This document shows positions 26,352 to 35,140 of a stretch of DNA of 64,000 nt, piece after piece. Location: contig JAHFVD010000013.1 in assembly GCA_023264735.1 (NCBI GenBank), positions 1 through 64,000 of the forward strand, in the 5' to 3' direction. The DNA is from Mycobacterium sp. GTDB lineage: Bacteria > Actinomycetota > Actinomycetes > Mycobacteriales > Mycobacteriaceae. Positions within the stretch are counted from its first letter, which is position 1, and every line of letters starts with the position of its first letter. Under the pieces are notes generated by a model. That model ran no database searches. It was not told where the DNA came from and saw only the letters and a program-made list of their open reading frames with translations. The translations under genes were made by a program, and so were the position numbers.

Positions 26352-27137
26352 ATGGAAGTCATTATCCTCGAGGATGCCCAACAGATCGGCACCATCGCAG
26401 CCGATGCGATCGAGGCGCTGCTGACCCGCAAACCAACGGCCGTCCTGGGGCTCGCCACCGGCTCGTCGCCGCTGTCGATCTACGACGAGCTGGCCGACCG
26501 CTACGAGGCGGGGCGCATCACATTTCGTCAGGCCCGCGGCTTCACCCTCGACGAGTACGTCGGCTTGCCCGCCGATCATCCCGAGCGCTACCGCAACGTG
26601 ATTGACACGGTGTTCGTCTCGCGCGTCGACTTCGCGCCGGGTGCGGTGGCCGGTCCCGACGGCCTTGCCGCCGACATTCCGGCGGCCTGCGCCGGCTACG
26701 AGGAGGCGATCGACGCAGCGGGCGGTATCGACCTGCAAATCCTGGGGATCGGCACGGACGGCCACATCGGATTCAACGAGCCCGGCTCGTCGCTCGCGTC
26801 GCGCACCAGGATCAAAACGCTGACCAGCCAGACGCGTGTCGACAACGCCCGCTTCTTCGACGGCGATGTCGACCGCGTCCCGACGCACTGCCTGACCCAG
26901 GGCTTGGGCACCATCATGGCGGCCCGTCACGTGATCCTGGTGGCTACCGGCCGCGCCAAAGCCCAAGCGGTACATGAACTCGTCGAGGGGCCGGTGAGCG
27001 CGATGTGGCCGGCCACCGTCCTGCAGCACCACCCCCACGTCACCGTGCTGCTCGACGGCGGCGCGGCGCGCCGGCTGCAGCTGGCCGACTACTACCGCGA
27101 GACCTATCTGTCCAAACCTGCGTGGCAGGGCATCTGA
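26352..27137 (+). CDS. nagB: Glucosamine-6-phosphate deaminase
   Basis: A 261-residue enzyme of standard length. Visible signatures are LGLATGSSPL (substrate phosphate loop), GFTLDEYVGL with catalytic Asp67, and GIGTDGHIGFNEPGS with His138. It converts glucosamine-6-phosphate to fructose-6-phosphate and ammonia. It lies between the EIIA and nagA genes, and its stop directly abuts the nagA GTG. Confidence 0.93.
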   Translation: MEVIILEDAQQIGTIAADAIEALLTRKPTAVLGLATGSSPLSIYDELADRYEAGRITFRQARGFTLDEYVGLPADHPERYRNVIDTVFVSRVDFAPGAVAGPDGLAADIPAACAGYEEAIDAAGGIDLQILGIGTDGHIGFNEPGSSLASRTRIKTLTSQTRVDNARFFDGDVDRVPTHCLTQGLGTIMAARHVILVATGRAKAQAVHELVEGPVSAMWPATVLQHHPHVTVLLDGGAARRLQLADYYRETYLSKPAWQGI

Positions 27138-28268
27138 GTGCTGCTCACCGCAGGAACGCTGCTGACCGGACGAGAGTTGTTGCGGCCGGGCTGGATCGAG
27201 GTTTCCGGTCCCACGGTGCACGCGCTCGGAGCGGGTGCACCACCGCGGCCCGCCGACCACGCCCTGCACACCGTGGTGCCCGGTTTCGTCGACACCCACG
27301 TGCACGGCGGTGGCGGTTCGGATTTCTCGGGGGCAACCCTCGCCGACACGGCGGCCGCGGTGGACCTGCACCGCCGCCACGGCACCACCACGATGATCGC
27401 GTCATTGGTCTCGGCCGGACCCGCCGAACTGCTGCATCAGGTCGAGGTCTTGGCCGGCCACGTGCGCGACGGACTGATCGCCGGTATCCACCTGGAGGGG
27501 CCGTGGCTGGCGGTCGAACGGTGCGGGGCGCACGATCCCGTCCTACTGCGCGATCCGGACCCCGCTGAGCTCGACACCGTCCTGCAAACCGGTGGCGGGA
27601 CCATCCGGATGGTCACGCTGGCACCGGAGCGACACCGCGGTATCGCGGCGATCGAGCGGATCGTGGCTGCCGGTGCGGTGGCCGCGGTCGGGCATACCGA
27701 GGCGACCTACGAGCAGACGCGGGAGGCGATCGCCGCAGGCGCCACGGTGGGGACTCATCTGTTCAACGCGATGCGCCCGATCCACCACCGCGAGCCCGGC
27801 CCGGTGATCGCACTGCTGGAAGACCCGCGGGTGACCGTCGAGTTGATCGCCGACGGGGTGCACGTCGACGCCGCGCTGTACCGGCACGTGACCGGGGCCG
27901 CCGGCTCCGACCGGCTGTCGCTGATCACCGACGCGATGGCCGCGGCCGGGGTGAGCGACGGGCGCTATCAGATCGGTCGGATGGACGTCGAGGTCGCCGG
28001 CGGGGTCGCGAGTCTGGCCGGCACCTTGACGATCGCGGGCAGCACCGCGACGATGGACCGGGTGTTCCGGTTCGCGGTCGCCCGCGGCGGACTGCCCCGC
28101 GACGATGCGCTGCTGGCGGCGGTACGGCAATCGTCGGTGAATCCGGCTCGCGCCCTTGGGCTTCCATCCCCCGAACTGGCCGTCGGCGCGCACGCCGACC
28201 TGGTCGCGCTCGATGCCGACCTGGCGGTGGCCGACGTGCTGCACGCCGGCGCATGGGTTCCTCGCTGA
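27138..28268 (+). CDS. nagA: N-acetylglucosamine-6-phosphate deacetylase
   Basis: A 376-residue amidohydrolase with a GTG start immediately after the nagB stop. Metal and catalytic residues are His54/His56 (VDTHVHGG), Glu120 (HLEGPW), His186 (VGHTEAT), His207 (THLFNAM) and Asp265 (LITDAMAAAG). It deacetylates GlcNAc-6-phosphate delivered by the PTS, and NagB then deaminates the product. Last gene of the crr-nagB-nagA operon. Confidence 0.93.
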   Translation: MLLTAGTLLTGRELLRPGWIEVSGPTVHALGAGAPPRPADHALHTVVPGFVDTHVHGGGGSDFSGATLADTAAAVDLHRRHGTTTMIASLVSAGPAELLHQVEVLAGHVRDGLIAGIHLEGPWLAVERCGAHDPVLLRDPDPAELDTVLQTGGGTIRMVTLAPERHRGIAAIERIVAAGAVAAVGHTEATYEQTREAIAAGATVGTHLFNAMRPIHHREPGPVIALLEDPRVTVELIADGVHVDAALYRHVTGAAGSDRLSLITDAMAAAGVSDGRYQIGRMDVEVAGGVASLAGTLTIAGSTATMDRVFRFAVARGGLPRDDALLAAVRQSSVNPARALGLPSPELAVGAHADLVALDADLAVADVLHAGAWVPR

Positions 28269-28272
28269 GTCG

Positions 28273-28288
28273 ACGAACGCGTGTTCGA
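28273..28288. promoter_or_regulatory. LexA (SOS) box candidate
   Basis: ACGAAC-N4-GTTCGA matches 11 of 12 defined bases of the mycobacterial LexA box TCGAAC-N4-GTTCGA. It lies just past the nagA stop and 68 bp upstream of the DUF4262 ATG. If functional it would make that gene DNA-damage inducible. Confidence 0.45.
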
Positions 28289-28355
28289 GTTTTTGTCAGA
28301 CCCTCGGTGCATGGTGTCGGTGAGCCGCTGAACACACCACTGAAGGGACACCGCG

Positions 28356-28820
28356 ATGTGCTGGTTATGCGACCACCCGGGCAGCACTGTCACCGACTAC
28401 CTCGACGAGGTGCGCGGAAAGATCTTGCGGAAGGGCTGGGCGGTGCAATACGTCGAATCCCCGCGGATGCCGTTCGCGTACACGATCGGGTTGAGCGACT
28501 ACGACGTGCCCGAGCTGTTGATCACCAACGTGTCGCCGCAACGCGCTCTTCGGGTGCTCAACGGGGCGGCCGAGCACATCCTTCGGGGCGTGGACCTCAC
28601 CGCGGGCCAGCAGTTCACTCTGTGCGGCTGCCCCATGCTGGAGGTCGTCGAGGTCGACCATCCCGATGCCCACATGGGTTTCGCGGTCGCCATGTACGGC
28701 CCAATTCGTGCGCTGCAGCTGGTCTGGGCTGACGGCCGAGGCCGCTGGCCATGGGCGGCCGACTTCTGTGACCGCGAAAGCCGCCAACCGGTGTTGGGCG
28801 TGCGCGCCAGCGCGGCCTGA
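28356..28820 (+). CDS. DUF4262 family protein
   Basis: A 154-residue cytoplasmic protein beginning MCWLCDHPG, with PFAYTIGLSDYDVPELLITN, the hallmark of DUF4262. The family has no established function. A CxxC pair at the N-terminus could bind metal. The gene stands alone between nagA and the antigen-85 gene, with a LexA-like box in its leader. Confidence 0.75.
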   Translation: MCWLCDHPGSTVTDYLDEVRGKILRKGWAVQYVESPRMPFAYTIGLSDYDVPELLITNVSPQRALRVLNGAAEHILRGVDLTAGQQFTLCGCPMLEVVEVDHPDAHMGFAVAMYGPIRALQLVWADGRGRWPWAADFCDRESRQPVLGVRASAA

Positions 28821-28835
28821 CGCGAATTCGTCTGA

Positions 28836-29903
<1,068 letters not shown>

Positions 29904-29906
29904 CGT

Positions 29907-30260
29907 TCAGTCGGGGTGACCGACGACATTGAGCACGTTGCCGCCCGGGTCGCGAACGAAGAACCGCCGCACACCCCACGACTCCGTCGTCAACGGGTGG
30001 ACGATCTCATAGCCACGCTCAACGGCTTCGGCGTAGGCCGCGTCGACATCATCGGTCAGCACCGAGACGACGGGAGCCTCGGGCCCCGTCGCGTCAGTGG
30101 TGAGCAGCTGCACGTTCGCACCGGTCTCACGACTGGTGTAGCGAGCCACCCAGCCGAGGTTGAATTCTTCGTCGTCGAGCCCGAGGTAGTCGCTGTAAAA
30201 GCTCTTGGCCGCTTCGAGGTCGGGAACCACAAGGTCGGCGATGATCCGGTTGACGCGCAT
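29907..30260 (-). CDS. VOC (glyoxalase/bleomycin-resistance fold) protein
   Basis: A 117-residue single-module VOC protein starting MRVNRIIADLVVPDLEAAKSFYSDYLGL, with RRFFVRDPGGNVLNVVGH at the C-terminus. The metal-ligand positions usual in glyoxalase I are only partly kept, so it may be a binding or isomerase-type protein. It ends 4 bp past the antigen-85 stop on the opposite strand. Confidence 0.72.
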   Translation of the reverse strand: MRVNRIIADLVVPDLEAAKSFYSDYLGLDDEEFNLGWVARYTSRETGANVQLLTTDATGPEAPVVSVLTDDVDAAYAEAVERGYEIVHPLTTESWGVRRFFVRDPGGNVLNVVGHPD

Positions 30261-30326
30261 AGCTTGATCTTGCCGGGCGGCGCAGTGTCGCGGTGGCACA
30301 CTGCCATTGATCAGGAGGACACCCCC

Positions 30327-30653
30327 GTGGCACACCCGGTAACTGTCGTGTTGGTAGATAGCAAGACCGCGGCCACCCTCGCCCAGGTGCTGCCGCTACT
30401 TCTGCTCACCCTCGCGGTGGAATTGCGCCGCACGCAACGACATCGAGGCCTCAGCCGCTGGCGGATCGGGCTCTTCCTGGCAGTGTTCGGGTTGACCGAG
30501 ACCGTATTGGTGCTCTCGATCGACGGCGCGTTCTTCCCATTCCAGTGGTTCGACATCTTCTCAGCAGTGATCATCTTGTTGCTGATGTCGTTGATCTTCC
30601 GCTTGTCGTTGTCCGACCCGTCGCGGGACGACAGCGACGAGGACGATCTCTAG
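30327..30653 (+). CDS. Small two-helix membrane protein
   Basis: A 108-residue protein. The GTG at 30327 has AGGAGG 8 bases upstream, which decides the start. Hydrophobic segments are at about 15-30, 47-65 and 72-92, with a cluster of basic residues between the first two, and a strongly acidic tail (SRDDSDEDDL). No family recognised. Confidence 0.65.
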   Translation: MAHPVTVVLVDSKTAATLAQVLPLLLLTLAVELRRTQRHRGLSRWRIGLFLAVFGLTETVLVLSIDGAFFPFQWFDIFSAVIILLLMSLIFRLSLSDPSRDDSDEDDL

Positions 30654-30745
30654 ACGGACCTCGTCGCCGAGGCTGTTGTTATCGCGCGAAAGTGCGAGTG
30701 GGCGTGTCGATAACTACAGGCTGGAAGTCAGCGCAAGGGTGCGGC

Positions 30746-31438
30746 CTAATCCCCGAAGCTGACGACCTCGCCCCGGTTGATCGAAACCCAGTCGCGCGCC
30801 TCGAGATACGGCCGGAATGTCTCGCCGATCGCCTGCAAGTCGGCCGAAGTCTTGGGCCGCTGAAGTTCGTACAGATGCGGGAATTCCGTCCATGCGACGA
30901 CGGCATCCCACAGCCGCAGCGCCGCATCCCCGGTCGGCGGGTCGATCAGCACCGGACCGAACAGGCATTGCCCGTCGGGAAAGAAGAGCGTCGGCACGCC
31001 ATAGCCGTCGGCGGCCACCACCCTGCGATGGTCGGCCAGCACTTCGTCGCTGGTGGTGGGATCGGCGATCGCTTGGTCCACCAACCCCGGATCGAAGCCG
31101 AGCTCCTCGAGAAGATGCCGGGCCACCGCAGGGTCGTGCGGTTTGTGGCCGTCGACGTGCAGGGCCTCGCCGGCTCGTTGGTACCAGGCCTCCACGTCCG
31201 CCATCGACCGGCGCCGCAACAGGGCCCCGATCCGCATCATCGACCAGCCGTAGGACCAATCCCGTTCCCACGGGTGCTTCTTGCCGTCTTGGCGGTTGAT
31301 CTCCTCGAGGCTGAAGAACCGCCAGTTCACCACCAGCCCGGTCCGGTCGCGCACCTCGCGGATCCACCGCGAGGTCTGGTAGGCGTACGGGCACATGACG
31401 TCGAAGTGGAAGTCGACGGACTCCGGCCGGCTCGTCAC
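30746..31438 (-). CDS. DsbA-fold oxidoreductase (Rv2466c-like), CPYA active site
   Basis: A 230-residue thioredoxin-fold protein. The [20 protein letters not shown] start and [21 protein letters not shown] follow the Rv2466c mycothiol-dependent nitroreductase/DsbA family, but the active site is CPYA (Cys16) with no resolving Cys, instead of CPWC. A single-Cys site is compatible with mycothiol mixed-disulfide or transferase chemistry. The GTG start overlaps the stop of the upstream MDMPI-like gene (GTGA), so both are made together. Confidence 0.75.
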   Translation of the reverse strand: MTSRPESVDFHFDVMCPYAYQTSRWIREVRDRTGLVVNWRFFSLEEINRQDGKKHPWERDWSYGWSMMRIGALLRRRSMADVEAWYQRAGEALHVDGHKPHDPAVARHLLEELGFDPGLVDQAIADPTTSDEVLADHRRVVAADGYGVPTLFFPDGQCLFGPVLIDPPTGDAALRLWDAVVAWTEFPHLYELQRPKTSADLQAIGETFRPYLEARDWVSINRGEVVSFGD

Positions 31439-32217
31439 ATCGTGAACCTCAGGTTGCGGGCGGCGCGCTCACCGAGCTCGGCGTCACCGCTCCAGCTGAC
31501 CGCACCCGAGTCGATCTGGGCCTGCGGGTCGATACGCCCGCAGGCGAGCATGATGAACGTCGTCGAGTCCGTGCTCAACGTGGCATCCGGATTGTCCAGG
31601 TGGTCAACCTGTTTGGCGCGTCCGTTGACCGCGACATCGATCTCCCGAATGAGTGGCCCCGTCAACTTGAAGGCGATGCTGCTGCCCTCGGGCACACCCA
31701 CCTTCTTGCCAGCGATGTAGCCGATGGAGCTCTCCACCTCCGCCAACGCGATCTCCGCCGGGACGCCGCCATCATCGGTCAGCAGTCCCAGTGGAATCGT
31801 GATGTCGCGGACGTGCACCCAGAAGTCGAAGACCCGGATCTCCAGGAACCGCCCATAGGTCCCCCGCCCGGTGGGCATCCACGACGGCCGGTCCAGGTCG
31901 GCGGCGGTCAGCGCGCTCAGCTCGCGCCGACGCTCGGCGAAGACCGCGCGCACCTTCTCGACCAGAACCGCCGGATCGTCGGTACCGGCCAGGAACTCCG
32001 CCGCTCGCTCGAACGGTGGCGGTGTGGCGTCGTCCTGCGGCAGCCATCCGGTCATGATGGCTTCGATGCTGGTGACGTGCTGGACCACAGAACCCATGTC
32101 CCAGTCCGGGCACAGCGACTGTGCCTTCCAATTGGCGTCGCTCAGCTCGTCGCACAGGCCTTCGATCGACGTGTAACAGGCTTCGAGCGCACCACGGATT
32201 TCGTCCAGACTCCTCAT
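31435..32217 (-). CDS. Maleylpyruvate isomerase-family mycothiol-dependent enzyme
   Basis: A 260-residue protein of the DinB/MDMPI fold: an N-terminal helical bundle with [15 protein letters not shown] and [10 protein letters not shown] supplying the metal-binding His/Asp set, and a C-terminal SCP2-like domain (about 175-260). Family members use mycothiol as thiol cofactor. The ATG at 32217 is preferred over an upstream TTG. The stop overlaps the DsbA-fold gene. Substrate unknown. Confidence 0.8.
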   Translation of the reverse strand: MRSLDEIRGALEACYTSIEGLCDELSDANWKAQSLCPDWDMGSVVQHVTSIEAIMTGWLPQDDATPPPFERAAEFLAGTDDPAVLVEKVRAVFAERRRELSALTAADLDRPSWMPTGRGTYGRFLEIRVFDFWVHVRDITIPLGLLTDDGGVPAEIALAEVESSIGYIAGKKVGVPEGSSIAFKLTGPLIREIDVAVNGRAKQVDHLDNPDATLSTDSTTFIMLACGRIDPQAQIDSGAVSWSGDAELGERAARNLRFTM

Positions 32218-32270
32218 GGTCCCGATCAAACTACGCGCGGCGGACAGCCGGGCCTGATCGGCCGGATCTG

Positions 32271-32855
32271 CTAGCCCGCGGCGTTCGGCAGGAGCGGCGG
32301 GCAGTTACCCGCGGCATCGGTGGCCAGCTCGAAATGCCACAGCTCGTTGGCATAGATCCGGCACAGCCCGAACCGCGCGCCGTTGGCGATCAGCCACTGG
32401 TCAGCACCCACGCCGCCGACGTCGACCGCCTGTCCGATGACATGCTTGGACGCCTCGGGCGTCTGTACGTACTCCCGCGCGGCGGCGAGGCTGCCGTATT
32501 GGGCGATCGCACTGTCGAGCAGGCGCTGCTGAAACTCCGGCGAGCGCCATCCAGACGTGATCGTCATGGTGATGCCCTCGGCCGACGCGGCGGTGGCCGC
32601 CTGCTGGATCGCTGTGAGCAGCTGCGGATCGAGGCGGCCGACGGCGGGGTTCGGCACGTCGAACGGGGTCAGGATCTGACCGTCGGTCAGCGACCCGTCA
32701 CCGGCGGCGACTGCCGGCGGATCGACGCTGACGGTGTTGTCGGCCAACATGATTCGCGGAGCCGGGGCCGGCACTCCAGCCGCGCCGAGTACCACCGCCG
32801 CTGTCGTGGCCACGCCCAGCATGCCTGCGGCGACGAAGGTGAAATCCATCCGCAT
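32271..32855 (-). CDS. Exported D,D-carboxypeptidase (M15/VanY-like)
   Basis: A 194-residue protein with an N-terminal hydrophobic signal (about 6-30). The M15 zinc ligands are visible: His138 and Asp145 in SKHVIGQAVDVG, Glu171 and His174 in ANELWHFE. These enzymes trim D-Ala-D-Ala from peptidoglycan stems. It is divergent from a lytic transglycosylase lipoprotein across 65 bp. The start is ATG 32855 or ATG 32849; a GGGGAG site lies close upstream. Confidence 0.82.
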   Translation of the reverse strand: MRMDFTFVAAGMLGVATTAAVVLGAAGVPAPAPRIMLADNTVSVDPPAVAAGDGSLTDGQILTPFDVPNPAVGRLDPQLLTAIQQAATAASAEGITMTITSGWRSPEFQQRLLDSAIAQYGSLAAAREYVQTPEASKHVIGQAVDVGGVGADQWLIANGARFGLCRIYANELWHFELATDAAGNCPPLLPNAAG

Positions 32856-32920
32856 GATCTCCCCATCATCGCAGATGAGAATTCGTTGTCCTGGTCGTCG
32901 CAGTACGACAGACTGCAGCG

Positions 32921-33865
32921 ATGCGCACCCGATTCCGGACCCTCGTGCCCGCCACGGTCCTGCTCGCCGTCCCCGCGTGCGCACCGTCGGCGGCACCGCC
33001 ATCGGCCACCTCGGCGTCTCACGCGCCCGCAGCGTCGGTGCCCGCGGTACCGCTGGATTCACCGACGGCTCCGGCCGACGCAACGCCGGCTGGCGCGCAA
33101 CCCCGGCTGGCATCGGATCCAGCGGTGATAGCCGATGACCTGGTCGCCGACGAGCTGGCCATCCGCGACCCGTCGACACCCGAACCCGCGCTGGGGACCG
33201 CCGCCCGCCGCCAGCAGGTCGCTTACCGCGCCATCGGGCGTCACCCCGAATGGGACGCCATCATCCGCCCGAAAATCCCGGCGGCGCTGGCCGAGGCCTA
33301 CGACCGCAACGTCGACGCACGGCGCCAGCTCGCCTCGATGGCTCACGTTAGGGACACCCTGCCGGCCTGGCGCATCGTGGCGCCGGCCCCGGCTGACGAG
33401 CTGCTCGGCTACTACCACGACGCCGAGGCGGCCAGCGGCGTCGGCTGGAACTACCTGGCGGCGATCAACCTCATCGAAACCCGGCTCGGCAGCATCGTCG
33501 GCCTGAGCACCGCCGGCGCGGACGGCCCGATGCAATTCTTGCCGTCGACGTTCGCCGGGTACGGCGAAGGCGGGGATATCCGCTCACCCCGCGACAGCAT
33601 CATGGCGGCCGGTCGCTATCTGGCCGCCAACGGTTTCACCACCGACCCCGATCACGCGATCTACCGCTACAACCACGCCGACGCGTACGTGGCGGCCGTC
33701 AAGGACTACGCGGCGGTGCTGGCCGCCGATCCCGCCTCGTTCGCAGGCTTCTACCGCTGGGACGTGTACTGCGTGACGATCGACGGTGACGTCGTCCTGC
33801 CGATCGGCTACGTCGCCGACGCTCCTATCCCGGTCGGCGAGTATCTGGCGAGCCATCCGCAGTAG
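32921..33865 (+). CDS. Lytic transglycosylase lipoprotein
   Basis: A 314-residue exported protein. Lipobox LAVPAC gives lipidated Cys20, then an Ala/Pro-rich linker to about residue 60. The SLT-type domain has catalytic Glu184 in AAINLIETRLG and the GADGPMQFLPSTF motif. It cleaves the glycan strand of peptidoglycan. Divergent from the M15 carboxypeptidase gene, so two wall hydrolases share a promoter region. Confidence 0.84.
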   Translation: MRTRFRTLVPATVLLAVPACAPSAAPPSATSASHAPAASVPAVPLDSPTAPADATPAGAQPRLASDPAVIADDLVADELAIRDPSTPEPALGTAARRQQVAYRAIGRHPEWDAIIRPKIPAALAEAYDRNVDARRQLASMAHVRDTLPAWRIVAPAPADELLGYYHDAEAASGVGWNYLAAINLIETRLGSIVGLSTAGADGPMQFLPSTFAGYGEGGDIRSPRDSIMAAGRYLAANGFTTDPDHAIYRYNHADAYVAAVKDYAAVLAADPASFAGFYRWDVYCVTIDGDVVLPIGYVADAPIPVGEYLASHPQ

Positions 33866-33880
33866 CGACAGGATTGGGCG

Positions 33881-34375
33881 ATGCTCTCGGACGACGCGTC
33901 GCTGCTCCTGTCCTTCCTGGACGCCCAACGTCGCCGGGTCTTGCACGTCATCGCGGGTCTCGATGACGACCAGCTGCGCACCGCTGTACTTCCATCGGGT
34001 TGGACACCACTGGGATTGATCGAGCACCTCGGACGCGCCGAGCGGCATTGGTTCCAGGAGGTCGCGCTCGGCACCGCCGACCCGCTGCCCTGGCCGGAGG
34101 ACGGCGAACCCGAACCGCCATTCGTCAGTGCCCGCTCCGTCGAGGCGGTGCTGGCGTTCTACCGCCACACAGTCGGCGCCGCCAACCGGATGCTGCGCGA
34201 TACCCCGCTGTCGTCCCCGCCTGCCGGACGGCACGGATACAACGACGAACTGATTACCAGTGTCCGATTCATCGTGCTCCACATGATCGAGGAGACCGCC
34301 CGTCACCTCGGGCATCTGGACGCTGCGCGCGAACTGATCGACGGACAAGTCGGGCTGGGCCAGGACGATCTCTGA
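33881..34375 (+). CDS. DinB/DUF664 family protein
   Basis: A 164-residue helical-bundle protein. GWTPLGLIEHLGRAERHWFQE and VLHMIEETARHLGHLDAARE carry the three His that normally bind a divalent metal in this family. Members are mycothiol- or bacillithiol-type transferases or of unknown function. It starts 15 bp after the transglycosylase gene. Confidence 0.78.
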   Translation: MLSDDASLLLSFLDAQRRRVLHVIAGLDDDQLRTAVLPSGWTPLGLIEHLGRAERHWFQEVALGTADPLPWPEDGEPEPPFVSARSVEAVLAFYRHTVGAANRMLRDTPLSSPPAGRHGYNDELITSVRFIVLHMIEETARHLGHLDAARELIDGQVGLGQDDL

Positions 34376-34445
34376 CCTGGGAGTCCTCCCAGGAACCGGG
34401 CGTAGATACGGATACGGGGGCCTCGATAGCGAGAGGACGCCACGA

Positions 34446-35074
34446 GTGAAAACGATGGGTCTAGAAGAACACTTCGTCACAACGGACCTGCTGAAGCAAC
34501 TGCCGCAGCAGGCGGCGATGCCGCGGGATCTCCAGCGACGCCTCGTCGAACTCGACGATCACTGCCTCACCGCGATGGACGCGACCGGCCTCGACGTGCA
34601 GGTGCTGTCGCTGTCGACACCGGGCGTGCAGGATCTGCCGCCCGCTACCGCCTCGCTTCTGCAGGGCATCACCAACGACCTGATCGCCGACGCGAGCCTG
34701 TCCGCGCCGCCTACTACAGCGGATTCGTCGACACCGTCGATGACGCCTTCGCCCGCTTAGGAGTCGGCTGGCATTTCGACACCGGGGTTCAAATCCTGCG
34801 ACTGATCCTGGCCGGTGTCTTCGACCGCTTTCCCAATCTGCAAGTGATCCTTGGACATTGGGGCGAGATGGTGCTGTTCTACCTCGACCGGATCGACAAC
34901 CTGTCAGCGGTCGCCAAACTTCCCCGGCCCATTTCGGACTATTTCCGCACCAACGTGTTCGTCACGCCGGGGGGAGTGTTCAGTCAGCGCTACCTGCGCT
35001 GGGCCACCGACAACGACCGGACCCGCATCGCGTCGGGCAACTGGGACGGGCTGTGCGCGGGGATTCGCCGCTGA
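34446..35074 (+). pseudogene. Degraded amidohydrolase (PF04909) gene
   Basis: The 5' part (34446-34720) reads MKTMGLEEHFVTTDLLKQL ... LLQGITNDLIADA, an amidohydrolase-2 N-terminus. The frame then runs to a stop at 34760, while the +2-shifted frame carries the C-terminal half: AYYSGFVDTVDDAFARLG, VILGHWGEMVLFYLDRID, YFRTNVFVTPGGVFSQRYLRW, ending at 35074. The middle of the barrel is missing between the two, and the C-terminal metal Asp block is also lost (WATDNDRTRIASGNWDG). At least one large internal deletion with frameshift and one C-terminal deletion have occurred, so no active enzyme can be made. Confidence 0.8.
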
Positions 35075-35140
35075 CACGCCGGTAACCTGACGGGCATACC
35101 TACACCGACGAGTCCGAGCGATCTCTCGGCACTGCGCTCT

